From: Myroides odoratimimus
Lineage (GTDB): Bacteria; Bacteroidota; Bacteroidia; Flavobacteriales; Flavobacteriaceae
Length of the DNA stretch: 64,000 nucleotides
Assembly (NCBI RefSeq): GCF_001485415.1
Contig: NZ_BCMQ01000003.1
Span: 62,001-126,000, forward strand
Direction: 5' to 3'
In this document: one piece after another, positions 34,396-43,963 of the stretch
Layout: every line of letters begins with the position of its first letter
Position numbering within the stretch: the first letter of the stretch is position 1
Notes under the pieces: generated by a model
What the model was told of the DNA's origin: nothing
The model's input: only the letters and a program-made list of their open reading frames with translations
Databases searched by the model: none
Translations under genes and position numbers: made by a program

Positions 34396-35676
34396 ATGAA
34401 GAAATACGATAGTTATAAAGATAGTGGTATAGAGTGGCTTGGAGAGATACCAAGTCATTGGGAGGTGAATCGTTTAGGAATTTGGTTTAAAGAGAGAAGA
34501 GAGAAAGTTTCAGATAAAGTATTTGAACCATTGTCAGTTACGAAGAATGGAGTAGTTCCTCAGCTTGAAAGTGCTGCAAAATCAAATGACGGGGATAATA
34601 GAAAGTTAGTTAAAAAAGGAGACTTTGTTATTAATAGTAGATCTGATCGTAAAGGCTCAAGTGGCTTGTCTTATTTAGATGGTTCAGTGTCACTGATTAA
34701 TATTGTTTTACAACCAATTAAAGTGAATGGAAATTATGTTAACTACCTTTTGAAGTCTAATTCGTTTATCGAAGAGTTTTATAGAAATGGACATGGTATT
34801 GTTGCAGATTTATGGACTACAAGATATGAAGATATGAAGTTTATTGGTTTAGGTATACCACCTATTAAAGAACAACAAGTCATAGCAACCTTTTTAGACG
34901 ATAAGTGTGGACAGATAGATAAAGCGATTGAAATCAAAGAGAAGCAGATAGGGTTATTAAAAGAGCAACGTCAGATAATCATTCATAATGCAGTAACGAA
35001 GGGTATAGATAAGAATGTGAAGCTAAAAGATAGTGGTGTAGACTGGATAGGAGATATCCCCGAGCACTGGGAGGTGAAGAGGTTGAGGTATTTAGGGATA
35101 ACACAAAATGGGTTAAGTAAAGGAGGTGAGTTTTTTGGAAAAGGAACTCCCTTTGTAAACTATAGTGATGTGTATAAGAATTTTACATTACCCACTTTCG
35201 TAAATGGTTTGGTTGATGTGTCGGAGGATGAAATTGTACAGTATTCTGTGAAAAAAGGAGATATTTTCTTTACTCGTACATCTGAAACTGTAGAAGAAAT
35301 AGGTATTTCATCAGTAGCTCTTGAATCATATAATAAAACTACATTTGCAGGTTTTTTAATTAGATTTAGACCTAATAGTAGAGTGTTCTTACCTATGTTC
35401 TCTAAATATTTTTTTCGAAGTGAAATTAATAGATTTTATTTTATTGGGAATATGAATATAGTGATTAGGGCATCTTTAAGTCAGGAATTACTAAAAGGAT
35501 TACCGATTTTACTTCCGTCATTACAAGAACAACAGCAGATAGTTGATTATTTAGATGAGCATATCACTAAGATAGATAAATCTGTAGCTATTAAGGAACA
35601 GCAGATAGAGAAGCTAAAGGAGTATAAGCAGAGTCTAATAAATGAAGTGGTGACAGGTAAGGTGAGGGTGAGTTAG
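34396..35676 (+). CDS. hsdS: Type I restriction-modification specificity subunit
   Basis: This 426-residue protein has the two-half HsdS structure. Target recognition domain 1 begins with DSGIEWLGEIPSHWEV (about 8-23). A central conserved helical region contains PPIKEQQVIATFLDDK, and a second domain opens with DSGVDWIGDIPEHWEV (about 214-229). The ending coiled-coil region has LQEQQQIVDYLDEH and EVVTGKVRV. It sets the bipartite DNA sequence recognised by the HsdM/HsdR complex. The target sequence cannot be predicted by eye. It is intact, with no inverted spare hsdS copy or recombinase nearby, so phase variation is not indicated. Confidence 0.92.
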   Translation: MKKYDSYKDSGIEWLGEIPSHWEVNRLGIWFKERREKVSDKVFEPLSVTKNGVVPQLESAAKSNDGDNRKLVKKGDFVINSRSDRKGSSGLSYLDGSVSLINIVLQPIKVNGNYVNYLLKSNSFIEEFYRNGHGIVADLWTTRYEDMKFIGLGIPPIKEQQVIATFLDDKCGQIDKAIEIKEKQIGLLKEQRQIIIHNAVTKGIDKNVKLKDSGVDWIGDIPEHWEVKRLRYLGITQNGLSKGGEFFGKGTPFVNYSDVYKNFTLPTFVNGLVDVSEDEIVQYSVKKGDIFFTRTSETVEEIGISSVALESYNKTTFAGFLIRFRPNSRVFLPMFSKYFFRSEINRFYFIGNMNIVIRASLSQELLKGLPILLPSLQEQQQIVDYLDEHITKIDKSVAIKEQQIEKLKEYKQSLINEVVTGKVRVS

Positions 35677-35687
35677 AGGTTGTCAGC

Positions 35688-35904
35688 ACCAGGACTTACA
35701 GGATTAGGAAGATTAACAAGATGAGGGAGTGATATACTATGTGTGATTATCTGCATTAGGATTAATAAGATAATGAGATGATGTTATAAGAGCACTGAAT
35801 ATTCGGCACGATCTTGTTAATCCTGTAAATCTTGAGAATCGTGGTTAAGACTATTCGGTACGATCTTGTAAATCCTGCAAATCTTGAGAATCTTGGTTAA
35901 GACA
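35688..35904. repeat. 52-bp direct repeats with an inverted partner
   Basis: Two adjacent 52-bp units (35801-35852 and 35853-35904) read ATTCGGCACGATCTTGTTAA, TCCTGTAAATCTTGAGAATC and GTGGTTAAGAC with five or so differences. A partial inverted relative (ACTTACAGGATTAGG, GATTAACAAGAT) lies at 35691-35722, so a long imperfect hairpin could form between hsdS and the GxxExxY gene. Confidence 0.7.
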
Positions 35905-35932
35905 GTGAGGAGTAACATTCAATATTAATTAT

Positions 35933-36298
35933 ATGGATATTAATCAATTAACGCATCAGATTATAGGAGCGGCTATGGAAGTACATTCTATATTAGGTAA
36001 TGGCTTTCAGGAAGTTATTTATCAGCGTGCTCTTCAGATAGAGTTCTTTAAACGAGGTATTCCATTTGAGCGAGAGTTCGAAATGAGTATTGAATATAAG
36101 GGCTTTAATGTAGGAACACGACGTGTTGATTTTTTTATAGCTGGTCAAGTGATGTTAGAGATTAAGGCAGTTATCCATTTAGAAGATGTGCATTTAGCAC
36201 AGGCTAAAAATTACTTAGAGGCATATAAACTGACTGATGGGTCGTTGATTAATTTTGGTAGTAAGAGTTTAGAGTTTAAGAGGATGTTTAATAATTAG
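35933..36298 (+). CDS. GxxExxY-family protein (PD-(D/E)xK-like)
   Basis: This 121-residue protein belongs to the GxxExxY family. The name motif is visible as GFQEVIY (residues 24-30), with RRVDFFIAGQVMLEIKAV (about 63-80) carrying an Asp and a Glu-x-Lys arrangement of the PD-(D/E)xK nuclease-like type. The function is not established. Members are often scattered near mobile and defence regions. It lies between hsdS and the OGG-like gene, five bases before the latter, within the RM operon. Confidence 0.85.
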   Translation: MDINQLTHQIIGAAMEVHSILGNGFQEVIYQRALQIEFFKRGIPFEREFEMSIEYKGFNVGTRRVDFFIAGQVMLEIKAVIHLEDVHLAQAKNYLEAYKLTDGSLINFGSKSLEFKRMFNN

Positions 36299-36303
36299 TA
36301 GGG

Positions 36304-36945
36304 ATGAAGTTGTATTTAAAAGATTATAAAGATTTGATTCAGTTTTTGCCTGTTAGAGAACAATCATTTGAAGTAAAAGCAAGTGTTTGGGAGAATCAGA
36401 TTAGCAAGGAGGATTATACCTCTTGTTTTGAAGGATTATTGAATATTACTATTAGTAGGCAAGATGTTTTTGATACAGAAGATATACGATCTCTAATTTT
36501 AAAAACGATTCTTTGGGGATATCCTAATGGGCATAGAGGGAATAATTTTGAAAAGATATATAATTGTGAAGACTTACGAGGTTTAGTTGAGATTATTAAA
36601 GGTGTTAGAAACTGTTCATTGAATAAAGAAGAATGGGGAGAAGTATTAAGTCGTTTTAAAAAGATAAAAGGACTAGGTATATCTACCTATTCAAAGTTGT
36701 TGTATTTTAGTAATGTATCTATTGATAAAGCTCCTGCTATAATCTTAGATGAACGTATCATTAAGGTATTAGGTAAAGGTGTTTTTGAAGAATTAGAAGG
36801 ATTAAAAAATATTACAAGAGTAAATGCAGATAGACATTATCCAACATATTTGAAGACGATACAAAATATAACATTAGAATTAAAAACACATCCTGAGAAT
36901 ATAGAACAATTCTTGTTCTTGTTTGGGAATAATTTGAAAAATTAG
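36304..36945 (+). CDS. OGG-like helix-hairpin-helix protein
   Basis: This 213-residue protein resembles the 8-oxoguanine glycosylase fold. A helix-hairpin-helix is visible at about 119-136 (FKKIKGLGISTYSKLLYF), followed by KAPAIILDERIIKVL, whose Asp is in the position of the catalytic aspartate of HhH-GPD enzymes. HhH-GPD members excise damaged or modified bases. Whether this one is a glycosylase is inference. It sits five bases after GxxExxY and nine bases before hsdR, so it is part of the RM operon and may act on modified DNA of invaders. Confidence 0.6.
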   Translation: MKLYLKDYKDLIQFLPVREQSFEVKASVWENQISKEDYTSCFEGLLNITISRQDVFDTEDIRSLILKTILWGYPNGHRGNNFEKIYNCEDLRGLVEIIKGVRNCSLNKEEWGEVLSRFKKIKGLGISTYSKLLYFSNVSIDKAPAIILDERIIKVLGKGVFEELEGLKNITRVNADRHYPTYLKTIQNITLELKTHPENIEQFLFLFGNNLKN

Positions 36946-36954
36946 AAGACAATC

Positions 36955-39900
36955 ATGAACACCAACTATAACGAGCAAGCATTAGAATCATTAATAGAAC
37001 AGAAGTTAGTAGGTATCTGCACGGAGGTTTTAAAGAAAGAGGATAAGAGCTATATAACATTTAACGAAGATAGGAGTCATTATACGTCAGGACATGGGTA
37101 TTACTTAGGACATACACATGATTATGATAAAAAGTATGCGATAGATACTGTTCGTTTATGGCATTTCTTAGAGGCTACGCAGGGTGATGAACTCGAAAAG
37201 TTGAAGAGATATAGTGACTGGCAATTAAAGATAATAGAGCGTTTAGATCGTGTAATTAGTAAGAATGGTGTACTTCATGTACTAAAGAAGGGAATAGAAG
37301 TAGATGATGCATGTTTTACCTTCTTTTATGAATATCCTAATAAGAATAGCTCCCGTAATACACATGATTACTTTAGGGCTAATGAGTTCTCTGTGACTCG
37401 TCAGTTACAATATTCTACTGTTAACCCTTTAGAAGAGGTGGATTTGGTGATCTTTATTAATGGACTACCGATTATGACAATGGAGTTAAAGAACCCATTA
37501 ACAGGCCAAACTGCGGCTATACAAGGGCAAAAACAATATCGTGAAACAAGAGATGTAAAACAGACTTTGTTTAACTTCGGAAGATGTATTGTACACTTTG
37601 CAGTAGACACAGAAGAGGTGTATATGACAACTAAGTTACAAGGAAAAGACACTTACTTTTTACCCTTTAACAAAGGGAATAATTATGGAAAGGGAAACCC
37701 TGTTAATCTTAATGGACATCGATCAAGTTATTTATGGGAGGAGGTATTATCCAGACCAAGTTTGGCTAATATTATACAGCACTTTGTATTATTAGAAGGT
37801 AAAAAAACAGATTCATTAGATAAGAAGTTTTTTATTTTTCCTCGTTATCATCAATTAGATGTTGTAAATCGTTTAATAGAAGATGTAAGTGAACATGGTG
37901 CGGGTAAAACATATCTTATACAGCATTCAGCAGGGTCGGGTAAGTCAAATTCTATTACTTGGGCTGCTTTTAAATTAATAGATGTGTATGAACAGGGGCA
38001 TACAATAGTAGCTGGTAATCAGAAAATTTATAAACCACTATATGATACCGTGATAGTAGTAACGGATAGGAGGATATTAGATAAACAGATAAGAGATAAT
38101 ATACGCAGCTTCTCACAAGTATCTGGATTAATAGCTCCAGTACATAGTTCGTCTGATTTGCGTTTAGCCATTGAGACTGGTAAGCGCATCGTGATAACAA
38201 CTATACAGAAGTTTCCTTTTATAGTAAAGGAAATTGGAGATATGAGTGATAAACGTTTTGCTATTATTATAGATGAGGCACATAGTAGTCAGAGTGGAAC
38301 TACAGCAGATAGTTTAAACTATGTTATAGGTAATAAGGATGATGAAGACAATCAAGATTTGATCCTAAAAGCGATGAAGTCTCGTAAAATGAGCTCGAAT
38401 GCTTCTTATTTTGCCTTTACAGCAACTCCTAAAAATTCTACATTAGAACGTTTTGGCGAAAAACAAGGGGATGGTAGTTTTAAGCCATTTCATTTATATT
38501 CTATGAAACAAGCGATAGAGGAAGGGTTTATCTTAGATGTTTTATCTAACTATACAACTTACAAGAGTTATTATAAGTTAGAGAAGTCGATAGAGGACAA
38601 TCCTATGTTTGACTCTTCACGTGCTCAAAAGCGTTTAAAATCTTTTGTAGAACGCGATCCGAGAACCATAAAAGCGAAGGCTAAAATTATGTTAGAACAC
38701 TTTATCTCTAAAGTTTATAACACAAAAAAATTAAAGAACAAAGCTAAGGGTATGGTGTTGACACAGAGTATAGTGTCAGCTATTCAATATTATCAAGCTT
38801 TGAATGAGTTGTTGGAAGAAAAAGGCAACCCTTTTAGGATATTAATAGCTTTTTCTGGAGAGAAAGAAGTAAAGGGGATTAAGTACACAGAGAGTGGGTT
38901 AAATGGTTTTTCTGATACTGAAACAGCTACTAAATTTGATGAACATGAGTATCGTTTATTAGTAGTCGCAGATAAGTATCTGACTGGATTTGATCAACCT
39001 AAGTTGACAACGATGTATATCGATAAAAAGTTGCAAAACGTATTATGTGTACAGGCATTATCACGTCTTAACCGTGCCGCACCTAAGTATGGTAAGCGCA
39101 CAGAGGATTTGTTTGTATTGGATTTCTTTAATGAGGTAGATGATATACAAGCGTCTTTTGAGCCTTTTTATACATCTACAGTATTAAGTGAGAGTACAGA
39201 TATAAATGTATTACATGATTTAAAAGAAGCTTTAGATGAGTCTGGTATTTATGAAGAGGAAGAGGTAGAATTGTTTAGTCAGTTGTATTTTAATAACGCT
39301 ACTTACGAAGAGTTAATAGCAGTATTAAACTTACCAGCTGAACGATTTAACAAAGAGTTAGAATTAGAAGATGAGGTAAAAGCAGATTATAAAATTAAGA
39401 CAAGACAATTTATTAAAATATACAGTCAAGTAGCTGCTATCTTAGAATTTAATAATGTCAGATGGGAGAAATTATACTGGTTCTTAAAGTACCTTATTCC
39501 ATTTATGATTGTAACGAATAAACAAGATGCACTATTAGATGAGTTGTTGGAGTCTGTAGATCTGTCTACTTATGGTTTACAGAGAATGACTATTAATGAA
39601 CATATAGTTTTAGATGATAAAGAAAGTAGTCTTAATCCGCAGAATCCTAATGCAAGAGGAGTATTTGCAGATGAAAAAGAAGAAGAGGACTTAGAGACTA
39701 TTTTGGCTGATTTTAATAAGCGCTTTTTTAATATTGATGGGATTGATGAGAGTAATATAGAAATAGTAAATTTTATAGAGCAGAGAATTGTTAATCACCC
39801 GGATTTTCAGAGTCATTTTGTGGAGAATAATGATGAATATACCATAGGTATTGCCTTGCAGAAAATAATGGATGAGGTAGTACTTCAGAATAGAAATGGT

Positions 39901-40005
39901 AATGTGGCATTTTCGAAAATGTATAATAATGATCGTTTCTGTAAAGATTTCTTTGATACAATGTTTCAGGCTCTTTCATTGAAGTATAGAAATATGATGA
40001 AGTAG
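36955..40005 (+). CDS. hsdR: Type I restriction endonuclease subunit R
   Basis: This 1016-residue motor-nuclease subunit has an N-terminal HSDR_N nuclease domain with E177-L-K179 in MTMELKNP. The SF2 helicase core has Walker A AGSGKS (326-331), DEAH at 440-443 and FTATPKNST, and a C-terminal helical part contacts the methylase. It translocates DNA with ATP and cuts at a distance when the site is unmethylated. Length and domain order are normal, so the system looks intact: hsdM, hsdS and hsdR are all complete. It follows the OGG-like gene by nine bases. Confidence 0.94.
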   Translation: MNTNYNEQALESLIEQKLVGICTEVLKKEDKSYITFNEDRSHYTSGHGYYLGHTHDYDKKYAIDTVRLWHFLEATQGDELEKLKRYSDWQLKIIERLDRVISKNGVLHVLKKGIEVDDACFTFFYEYPNKNSSRNTHDYFRANEFSVTRQLQYSTVNPLEEVDLVIFINGLPIMTMELKNPLTGQTAAIQGQKQYRETRDVKQTLFNFGRCIVHFAVDTEEVYMTTKLQGKDTYFLPFNKGNNYGKGNPVNLNGHRSSYLWEEVLSRPSLANIIQHFVLLEGKKTDSLDKKFFIFPRYHQLDVVNRLIEDVSEHGAGKTYLIQHSAGSGKSNSITWAAFKLIDVYEQGHTIVAGNQKIYKPLYDTVIVVTDRRILDKQIRDNIRSFSQVSGLIAPVHSSSDLRLAIETGKRIVITTIQKFPFIVKEIGDMSDKRFAIIIDEAHSSQSGTTADSLNYVIGNKDDEDNQDLILKAMKSRKMSSNASYFAFTATPKNSTLERFGEKQGDGSFKPFHLYSMKQAIEEGFILDVLSNYTTYKSYYKLEKSIEDNPMFDSSRAQKRLKSFVERDPRTIKAKAKIMLEHFISKVYNTKKLKNKAKGMVLTQSIVSAIQYYQALNELLEEKGNPFRILIAFSGEKEVKGIKYTESGLNGFSDTETATKFDEHEYRLLVVADKYLTGFDQPKLTTMYIDKKLQNVLCVQALSRLNRAAPKYGKRTEDLFVLDFFNEVDDIQASFEPFYTSTVLSESTDINVLHDLKEALDESGIYEEEEVELFSQLYFNNATYEELIAVLNLPAERFNKELELEDEVKADYKIKTRQFIKIYSQVAAILEFNNVRWEKLYWFLKYLIPFMIVTNKQDALLDELLESVDLSTYGLQRMTINEHIVLDDKESSLNPQNPNARGVFADEKEEEDLETILADFNKRFFNIDGIDESNIEIVNFIEQRIVNHPDFQSHFVENNDEYTIGIALQKIMDEVVLQNRNGNVAFSKMYNNDRFCKDFFDTMFQALSLKYRNMMK

Positions 40006-40109
40006 AATTGTAACGATGAAAATGAAATATCTATGAGAATGTATCTGATGAAAGAAGAATTAATATGCTTTTTAAGTGATTTAAAGAATTAAAAAAAAGT
40101 GTGTCTATA

Positions 40110-40117
40110 TACATTTG
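40110..40117 (+). promoter_or_regulatory. Candidate -7 promoter element for mcrB
   Basis: TACATTTG matches TANNTTTG in the 147-base gap between hsdR and mcrB, 35 bases before the ATG. It suggests mcrBC can be transcribed separately from the RM operon. Confidence 0.4.
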
Positions 40118-40152
40118 AGAAGATATATACCTTTTACAATAGTCAGTAATTA

Positions 40153-42318
40153 ATGTTGAAAATGACAGAAGAACAGAAGAAAAAAGCTTGGCAAGAAGCA
40201 TTACAGTATGCTTTTGATCAGGCAGATGTTAGGGGTTGGCCACATAATGAAAGGGCAAGAATATATGGAATAAGTAATAATGGAAAAGTTTATCCTAATA
40301 AACATATCTATCGTTATTGTTTAGAATATTTAAAGTCTATAAATATAACTCTTTATAAGGAGGCAATTTTAGAAAGTAAAGGTGTTCATAATGGAGAAAG
40401 ACTGAATAATTATTTAGCAAATAAAGGAGCTAAGGCTATTGTAGTAGATTCAAATACTATTCTATATAGAATCTTAAAAAAGCTGTCTCATCGAATATTA
40501 CCTTATTTTGAAGTACTGGATTATTTAGTTGAAGAATTAGGATTAGAGAGAGGATCAGAGAAGTTTTATTTTCATTATAAAGGAGATAAGATTGTTTTCA
40601 TTATTGGTCGTCGATATATATGGAATGTCGAACCTATGCGATATGCATATATTTCATTAAAAAATGATGGGGAAGAAGTAGAGAAGTTTGCTAAAAGTAA
40701 GAACGGAAAGCAAGCATATTACAATAAAGTTTCTTGGGTAAATGATTTTGGTGCATTAGCAAAAGATATTTTAGAACCTTCAAAGTTAGAATTAGATATA
40801 ACAACGAGGTCAAATAGAATTGATTCTAATAAAGCAGATCTTGAAGAATTGGTGTTTAATAAAGAATATAGAAACGAAGTATTTACAGAGTTAGGAATTT
40901 ATGATGAAGAGATAGTAGATACTTATATAGCAAATAGAGAAAAAAACATGAACCACCCACTAAACCAAATACTATATGGTCCTCCTGGAACTGGGAAGAC
41001 GTATCATACGATTAATAAGGCGTTGTCTATAGTAGAAAATAGACTAACAAGTGATTTAGAGCAGGAGGATAGAAAGAAGCTTAAGGAGCGTTTTGATAGT
41101 TACATAGCGAATGGGCAGATCATGTTCACGACCTTTCATCAGAGTATGACATACGAGGACTTTGTGGAGGGAATAAAACCTAAAGTGGATGAGGGGACAG
41201 AGGATAAGTCAGTGTATTATGAGGTAGAGAAGGGAATCTTCACTCAGACAACAGAGAGAGCGAAAGAACACAGTGTGGATAAGGTGGAGAGTAAGAAGGT
41301 TTATACTTTTGAAGATGGGTGGAATGATTTGGTTAATCAAGCTTTAGAAGAGTTAAATGAAAATAAAGAGTTGATATTACCTATTCAGACTCCGAATATG
41401 GGATTAAAAATAGTAGAGATAACGGATAGAGGTAACCTTCGCTTACAGCCTAAATCTACTGAAGGGGCTGGTGTGTATACGGTATCTTTAGCAAGGGTGG
41501 AGAAGTTGTACAACGCTTTTGCTGATCTGAGTGCGGTTAGGAATATAGATAAAGAGTTTCGCGGTGTAATAGGAGGGAGTAATTCTACAGCTTATTGGGC
41601 AGTGTTAAACGATATTATTAATAAGGTTAACGCTTCTAACGATATCGTGTTTGAGAAGCAAGAGAGAAAGCCTTATGTCCTTATTATAGATGAAATCAAC
41701 CGAGGGAATGTATCTGCTATCTTCGGGGAGTTGATTACCTTGATAGAAGAGAGTAAGCGATTAGGAAATGAGGAGGCATTAGAGGTTACTCTGCCTTATT
41801 CAAAAGAGAAGTTCGGTGTACCGAATAACTTACACATCATCGGTACGATGAATACAGCGGATAGAAGCGTGGAGGCTCTGGATACAGCGCTTAGACGTCG
41901 CTTTACCTTCGAAGAGATGATGCCTGATTATGATGTAATCGAGTCAGAAAACAGCTTTGGAATTGATCTGAGTGAATTATTAAGAACGATTAATAGCCGT
42001 ATAGAGGTGCTGTTAGATAGAGATCATCTGATAGGACATAGTTACTTCTTAAATATAGACTCTCTTGAAACGTTACAATCGAGATTTATGAACAACATCA
42101 TTCCGCTGCTGCAAGAGTATTTCTATGGAGATTATGGCAAGATAGGATTGGTACTTGGTGAGGGATTTGTAGAAAAATCAGAAGGGAATAAGGTTGTATT
42201 TGCGTCTTTTAATTATGACAGTGATATGTATAGTGAGAAGAGTATTTATGCTTTAAAGAAAGAGTGGAAAGAAGGGGAGTTTAAGGTAGCTATAGATAAT
42301 TTGTTGGGTAAAAAATAG
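40153..42318 (+). CDS. mcrB: McrB-family AAA+ GTPase
   Basis: This 721-residue protein has a variable N-terminal part (1-265) presumed to recognise DNA, then the McrB AAA+ domain. It shows Walker A GPPGTGKT (276-283), Walker B DEINRGN (513-519), and the MNTADRSVEALDTALRRRF sensor/arginine-finger segment. McrB with McrC forms a GTP-driven complex that cuts DNA carrying modified bases. The N-terminal domain does not obviously match the methylcytosine-binding domain of E. coli McrB, so specificity may differ. It is followed six bases later by mcrC. Confidence 0.9.
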   Translation: MLKMTEEQKKKAWQEALQYAFDQADVRGWPHNERARIYGISNNGKVYPNKHIYRYCLEYLKSINITLYKEAILESKGVHNGERLNNYLANKGAKAIVVDSNTILYRILKKLSHRILPYFEVLDYLVEELGLERGSEKFYFHYKGDKIVFIIGRRYIWNVEPMRYAYISLKNDGEEVEKFAKSKNGKQAYYNKVSWVNDFGALAKDILEPSKLELDITTRSNRIDSNKADLEELVFNKEYRNEVFTELGIYDEEIVDTYIANREKNMNHPLNQILYGPPGTGKTYHTINKALSIVENRLTSDLEQEDRKKLKERFDSYIANGQIMFTTFHQSMTYEDFVEGIKPKVDEGTEDKSVYYEVEKGIFTQTTERAKEHSVDKVESKKVYTFEDGWNDLVNQALEELNENKELILPIQTPNMGLKIVEITDRGNLRLQPKSTEGAGVYTVSLARVEKLYNAFADLSAVRNIDKEFRGVIGGSNSTAYWAVLNDIINKVNASNDIVFEKQERKPYVLIIDEINRGNVSAIFGELITLIEESKRLGNEEALEVTLPYSKEKFGVPNNLHIIGTMNTADRSVEALDTALRRRFTFEEMMPDYDVIESENSFGIDLSELLRTINSRIEVLLDRDHLIGHSYFLNIDSLETLQSRFMNNIIPLLQEYFYGDYGKIGLVLGEGFVEKSEGNKVVFASFNYDSDMYSEKSIYALKKEWKEGEFKVAIDNLLGKK

Positions 42319-42324
42319 TAATAA

Positions 42325-43632
42325 GTGAGTAAGCTAAAGATTACAGTTTTTGAGCATAATACGTTAAGAATAGGAGATGTACTATCTGAGGGTGCAGTGT
42401 TTGAAGAAAAACATTTGACTCTATTAGAAGCATTCTATGGAACGAATGGTGTGCCATATTACTCTTTAATTCACAAAGGAGTGAAGTTTAACCAATATGT
42501 GGGGGTTCTACAGTTGGGTAACTTGACTATCGAGGTATTGCCTAAAGTGGATAATAATGGAGAAGAAAAGGATACTTGGCGGAATCTGTTGATTAATATG
42601 ATTTGGCGTGTAGGTACTTTTACTACGCATGCTCCTACCTCAAGTGCCTTATCGTTAAAGTCAAATGCTATCTTAGATGTTTATATCGCGATGTATCTAC
42701 AGGAGTTAAAGCGTTTAGTTCATCAAGGATTAATAAAGAAATATAGATCACAAGAAGGGAATACATTAGCCCTAAAAGGGAGTGTAGTGTTTAGTAAACA
42801 CATTCAACAGAACTTGGTGCATCAAGAGCGCTTTTATACTCGGCATAGTGTATATGATGAACAGCATCTACTACATAAAGTGTTGTACAAAGCATTGAGG
42901 TTATTAAAACGCATTAATGTAAATACAGCTTTGGATAGTGAAATTAATCAATTGCTGTTTAGTTTTCCTGAAATGGAAGATATCAAAGTATCTGAGAGGA
43001 CTTTTGAACAAATAGTACTTAATCGAAAAACAGCTTCTTATGAAACAGCATTAGGTATAGCTAAATTATTACTTCTAAATTATCATCCTGATATTAGAGG
43101 AGGTAGTAGTGATGTGTTGGCTTTATTATTTGATATGAATGCACTGTGGGAACGCTTTGTTTTTGTGACTTTGAGAAAACATTTAAAAGGATCTCATGAA
43201 GTGAAAGAACAGGTGAAAAGAGATTTTTGGCTTTCTCATACAGAGACAAACCGAAGTGTGAAGATGTTTGCAGATATTGTGATAACAGAAAAAGGGGAAG
43301 AATCAAGAGTCTTTGTGATTGATACGAAATGGAAGAATCTAAATGGGAAGCCTTATCCTTCTATAGAGGACTTGAGACAGATGTATGTATATCACCACTT
43401 TTACAAGGCGGATAAGGTAGCGTTAGTTTATCCAAGTCAAAAATATAATGAGCATAAAGGAAAATATTTGAATAGCCAAGATAATATGTGTTATTTGATT
43501 CATCTTGGGGTGAAAGATGATATTGCTAATTTTGAAAAGCAGATCGTTGATGTTGTTAAGGAATGGTTTACAGTCATGGATTCAGAAATCTGCGACAACT
43601 ATAAAACGCAAAGTCGGGAGACTATTGTGTAG
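42325..43632 (+). CDS. mcrC: McrC-family nuclease subunit with a repeat-derived C-terminus
   Basis: This 435-residue protein starts at a GTG six bases after mcrB. It has the McrC N-terminal domain that contacts McrB and a PD-(D/E)xK nuclease domain seen as F-A-D317-IVI and V-I-D333-T-K335-W. The final residues, from about VMDSEICDN to SRETIV, are encoded by the first unit of a 69-bp tandem repeat, so the native end of the gene was probably replaced or extended. The catalytic core lies well upstream and looks intact. Confidence 0.9.
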   Translation: MSKLKITVFEHNTLRIGDVLSEGAVFEEKHLTLLEAFYGTNGVPYYSLIHKGVKFNQYVGVLQLGNLTIEVLPKVDNNGEEKDTWRNLLINMIWRVGTFTTHAPTSSALSLKSNAILDVYIAMYLQELKRLVHQGLIKKYRSQEGNTLALKGSVVFSKHIQQNLVHQERFYTRHSVYDEQHLLHKVLYKALRLLKRINVNTALDSEINQLLFSFPEMEDIKVSERTFEQIVLNRKTASYETALGIAKLLLLNYHPDIRGGSSDVLALLFDMNALWERFVFVTLRKHLKGSHEVKEQVKRDFWLSHTETNRSVKMFADIVITEKGEESRVFVIDTKWKNLNGKPYPSIEDLRQMYVYHHFYKADKVALVYPSQKYNEHKGKYLNSQDNMCYLIHLGVKDDIANFEKQIVDVVKEWFTVMDSEICDNYKTQSRETIV

Positions 43633-43875
43633 CTGTGTGTAGTTATGAATTCGAGAATCCTCGACAACTAGAAAACGCAAAGTCGGGAGACTATTGCGTA
43701 GCTGTTTATAATCACAGTTCGAAAATCCTCGACAACTAGAAAACGCAAAGTCGTGAGACTATTGCGTAGTTGTTTGCAGTCACGGATTCGGAAATCCTCA
43801 ACAACTATAAAACGCAAAGTCAGGAGACTATTGCGTAGCTGTGTGTAGTCACGGATTCGGAAATCCTCGACAACT
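43572..43875. repeat. 69-bp tandem repeat array overlapping the mcrC 3' end
   Basis: About 4.4 units, with GACAACTA-type anchors at 43594, 43663, 43731, 43800 and 43869 (spacing 69, 68, 69, 69). Each unit contains two small hairpins, GGATT/AATCC and CGCAAAGTC-GGGA-GACTATTGCG. Unit 1 is translated as the mcrC C-terminus up to a TAG that all units preserve. Units are contiguous, with no spacers. Confidence 0.85.
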
Positions 43876-43900
43876 CAACAAATCCTTCTACCACACCCCA

Positions 43901-43926
43901 TATATTTGTAATTCTCTTTAAATTTG
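43901..43926 (+). promoter_or_regulatory. Two candidate -7 promoter elements for the DUF1275 gene
   Basis: TATATTTG (43901-43908) and TAAATTTG (43919-43926) both match TANNTTTG upstream of the ATG at 43964. A purine-rich GAGGAGGAG at about 43941-43949 may be a distant ribosome-binding site. Confidence 0.4.
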
Positions 43927-43963
43927 TTATATTATAGTTTGAGGAGGAGTAATTTATAAGTTT

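Noticed and set aside
34396..35676. Phase-variable hsdS
   Set aside because: There is a single complete hsdS with no second inverted copy or site-specific recombinase nearby.
43572..43875. CRISPR array
   Set aside because: The 69-bp units follow each other without unique spacers, one unit is coding, and no cas gene is present.
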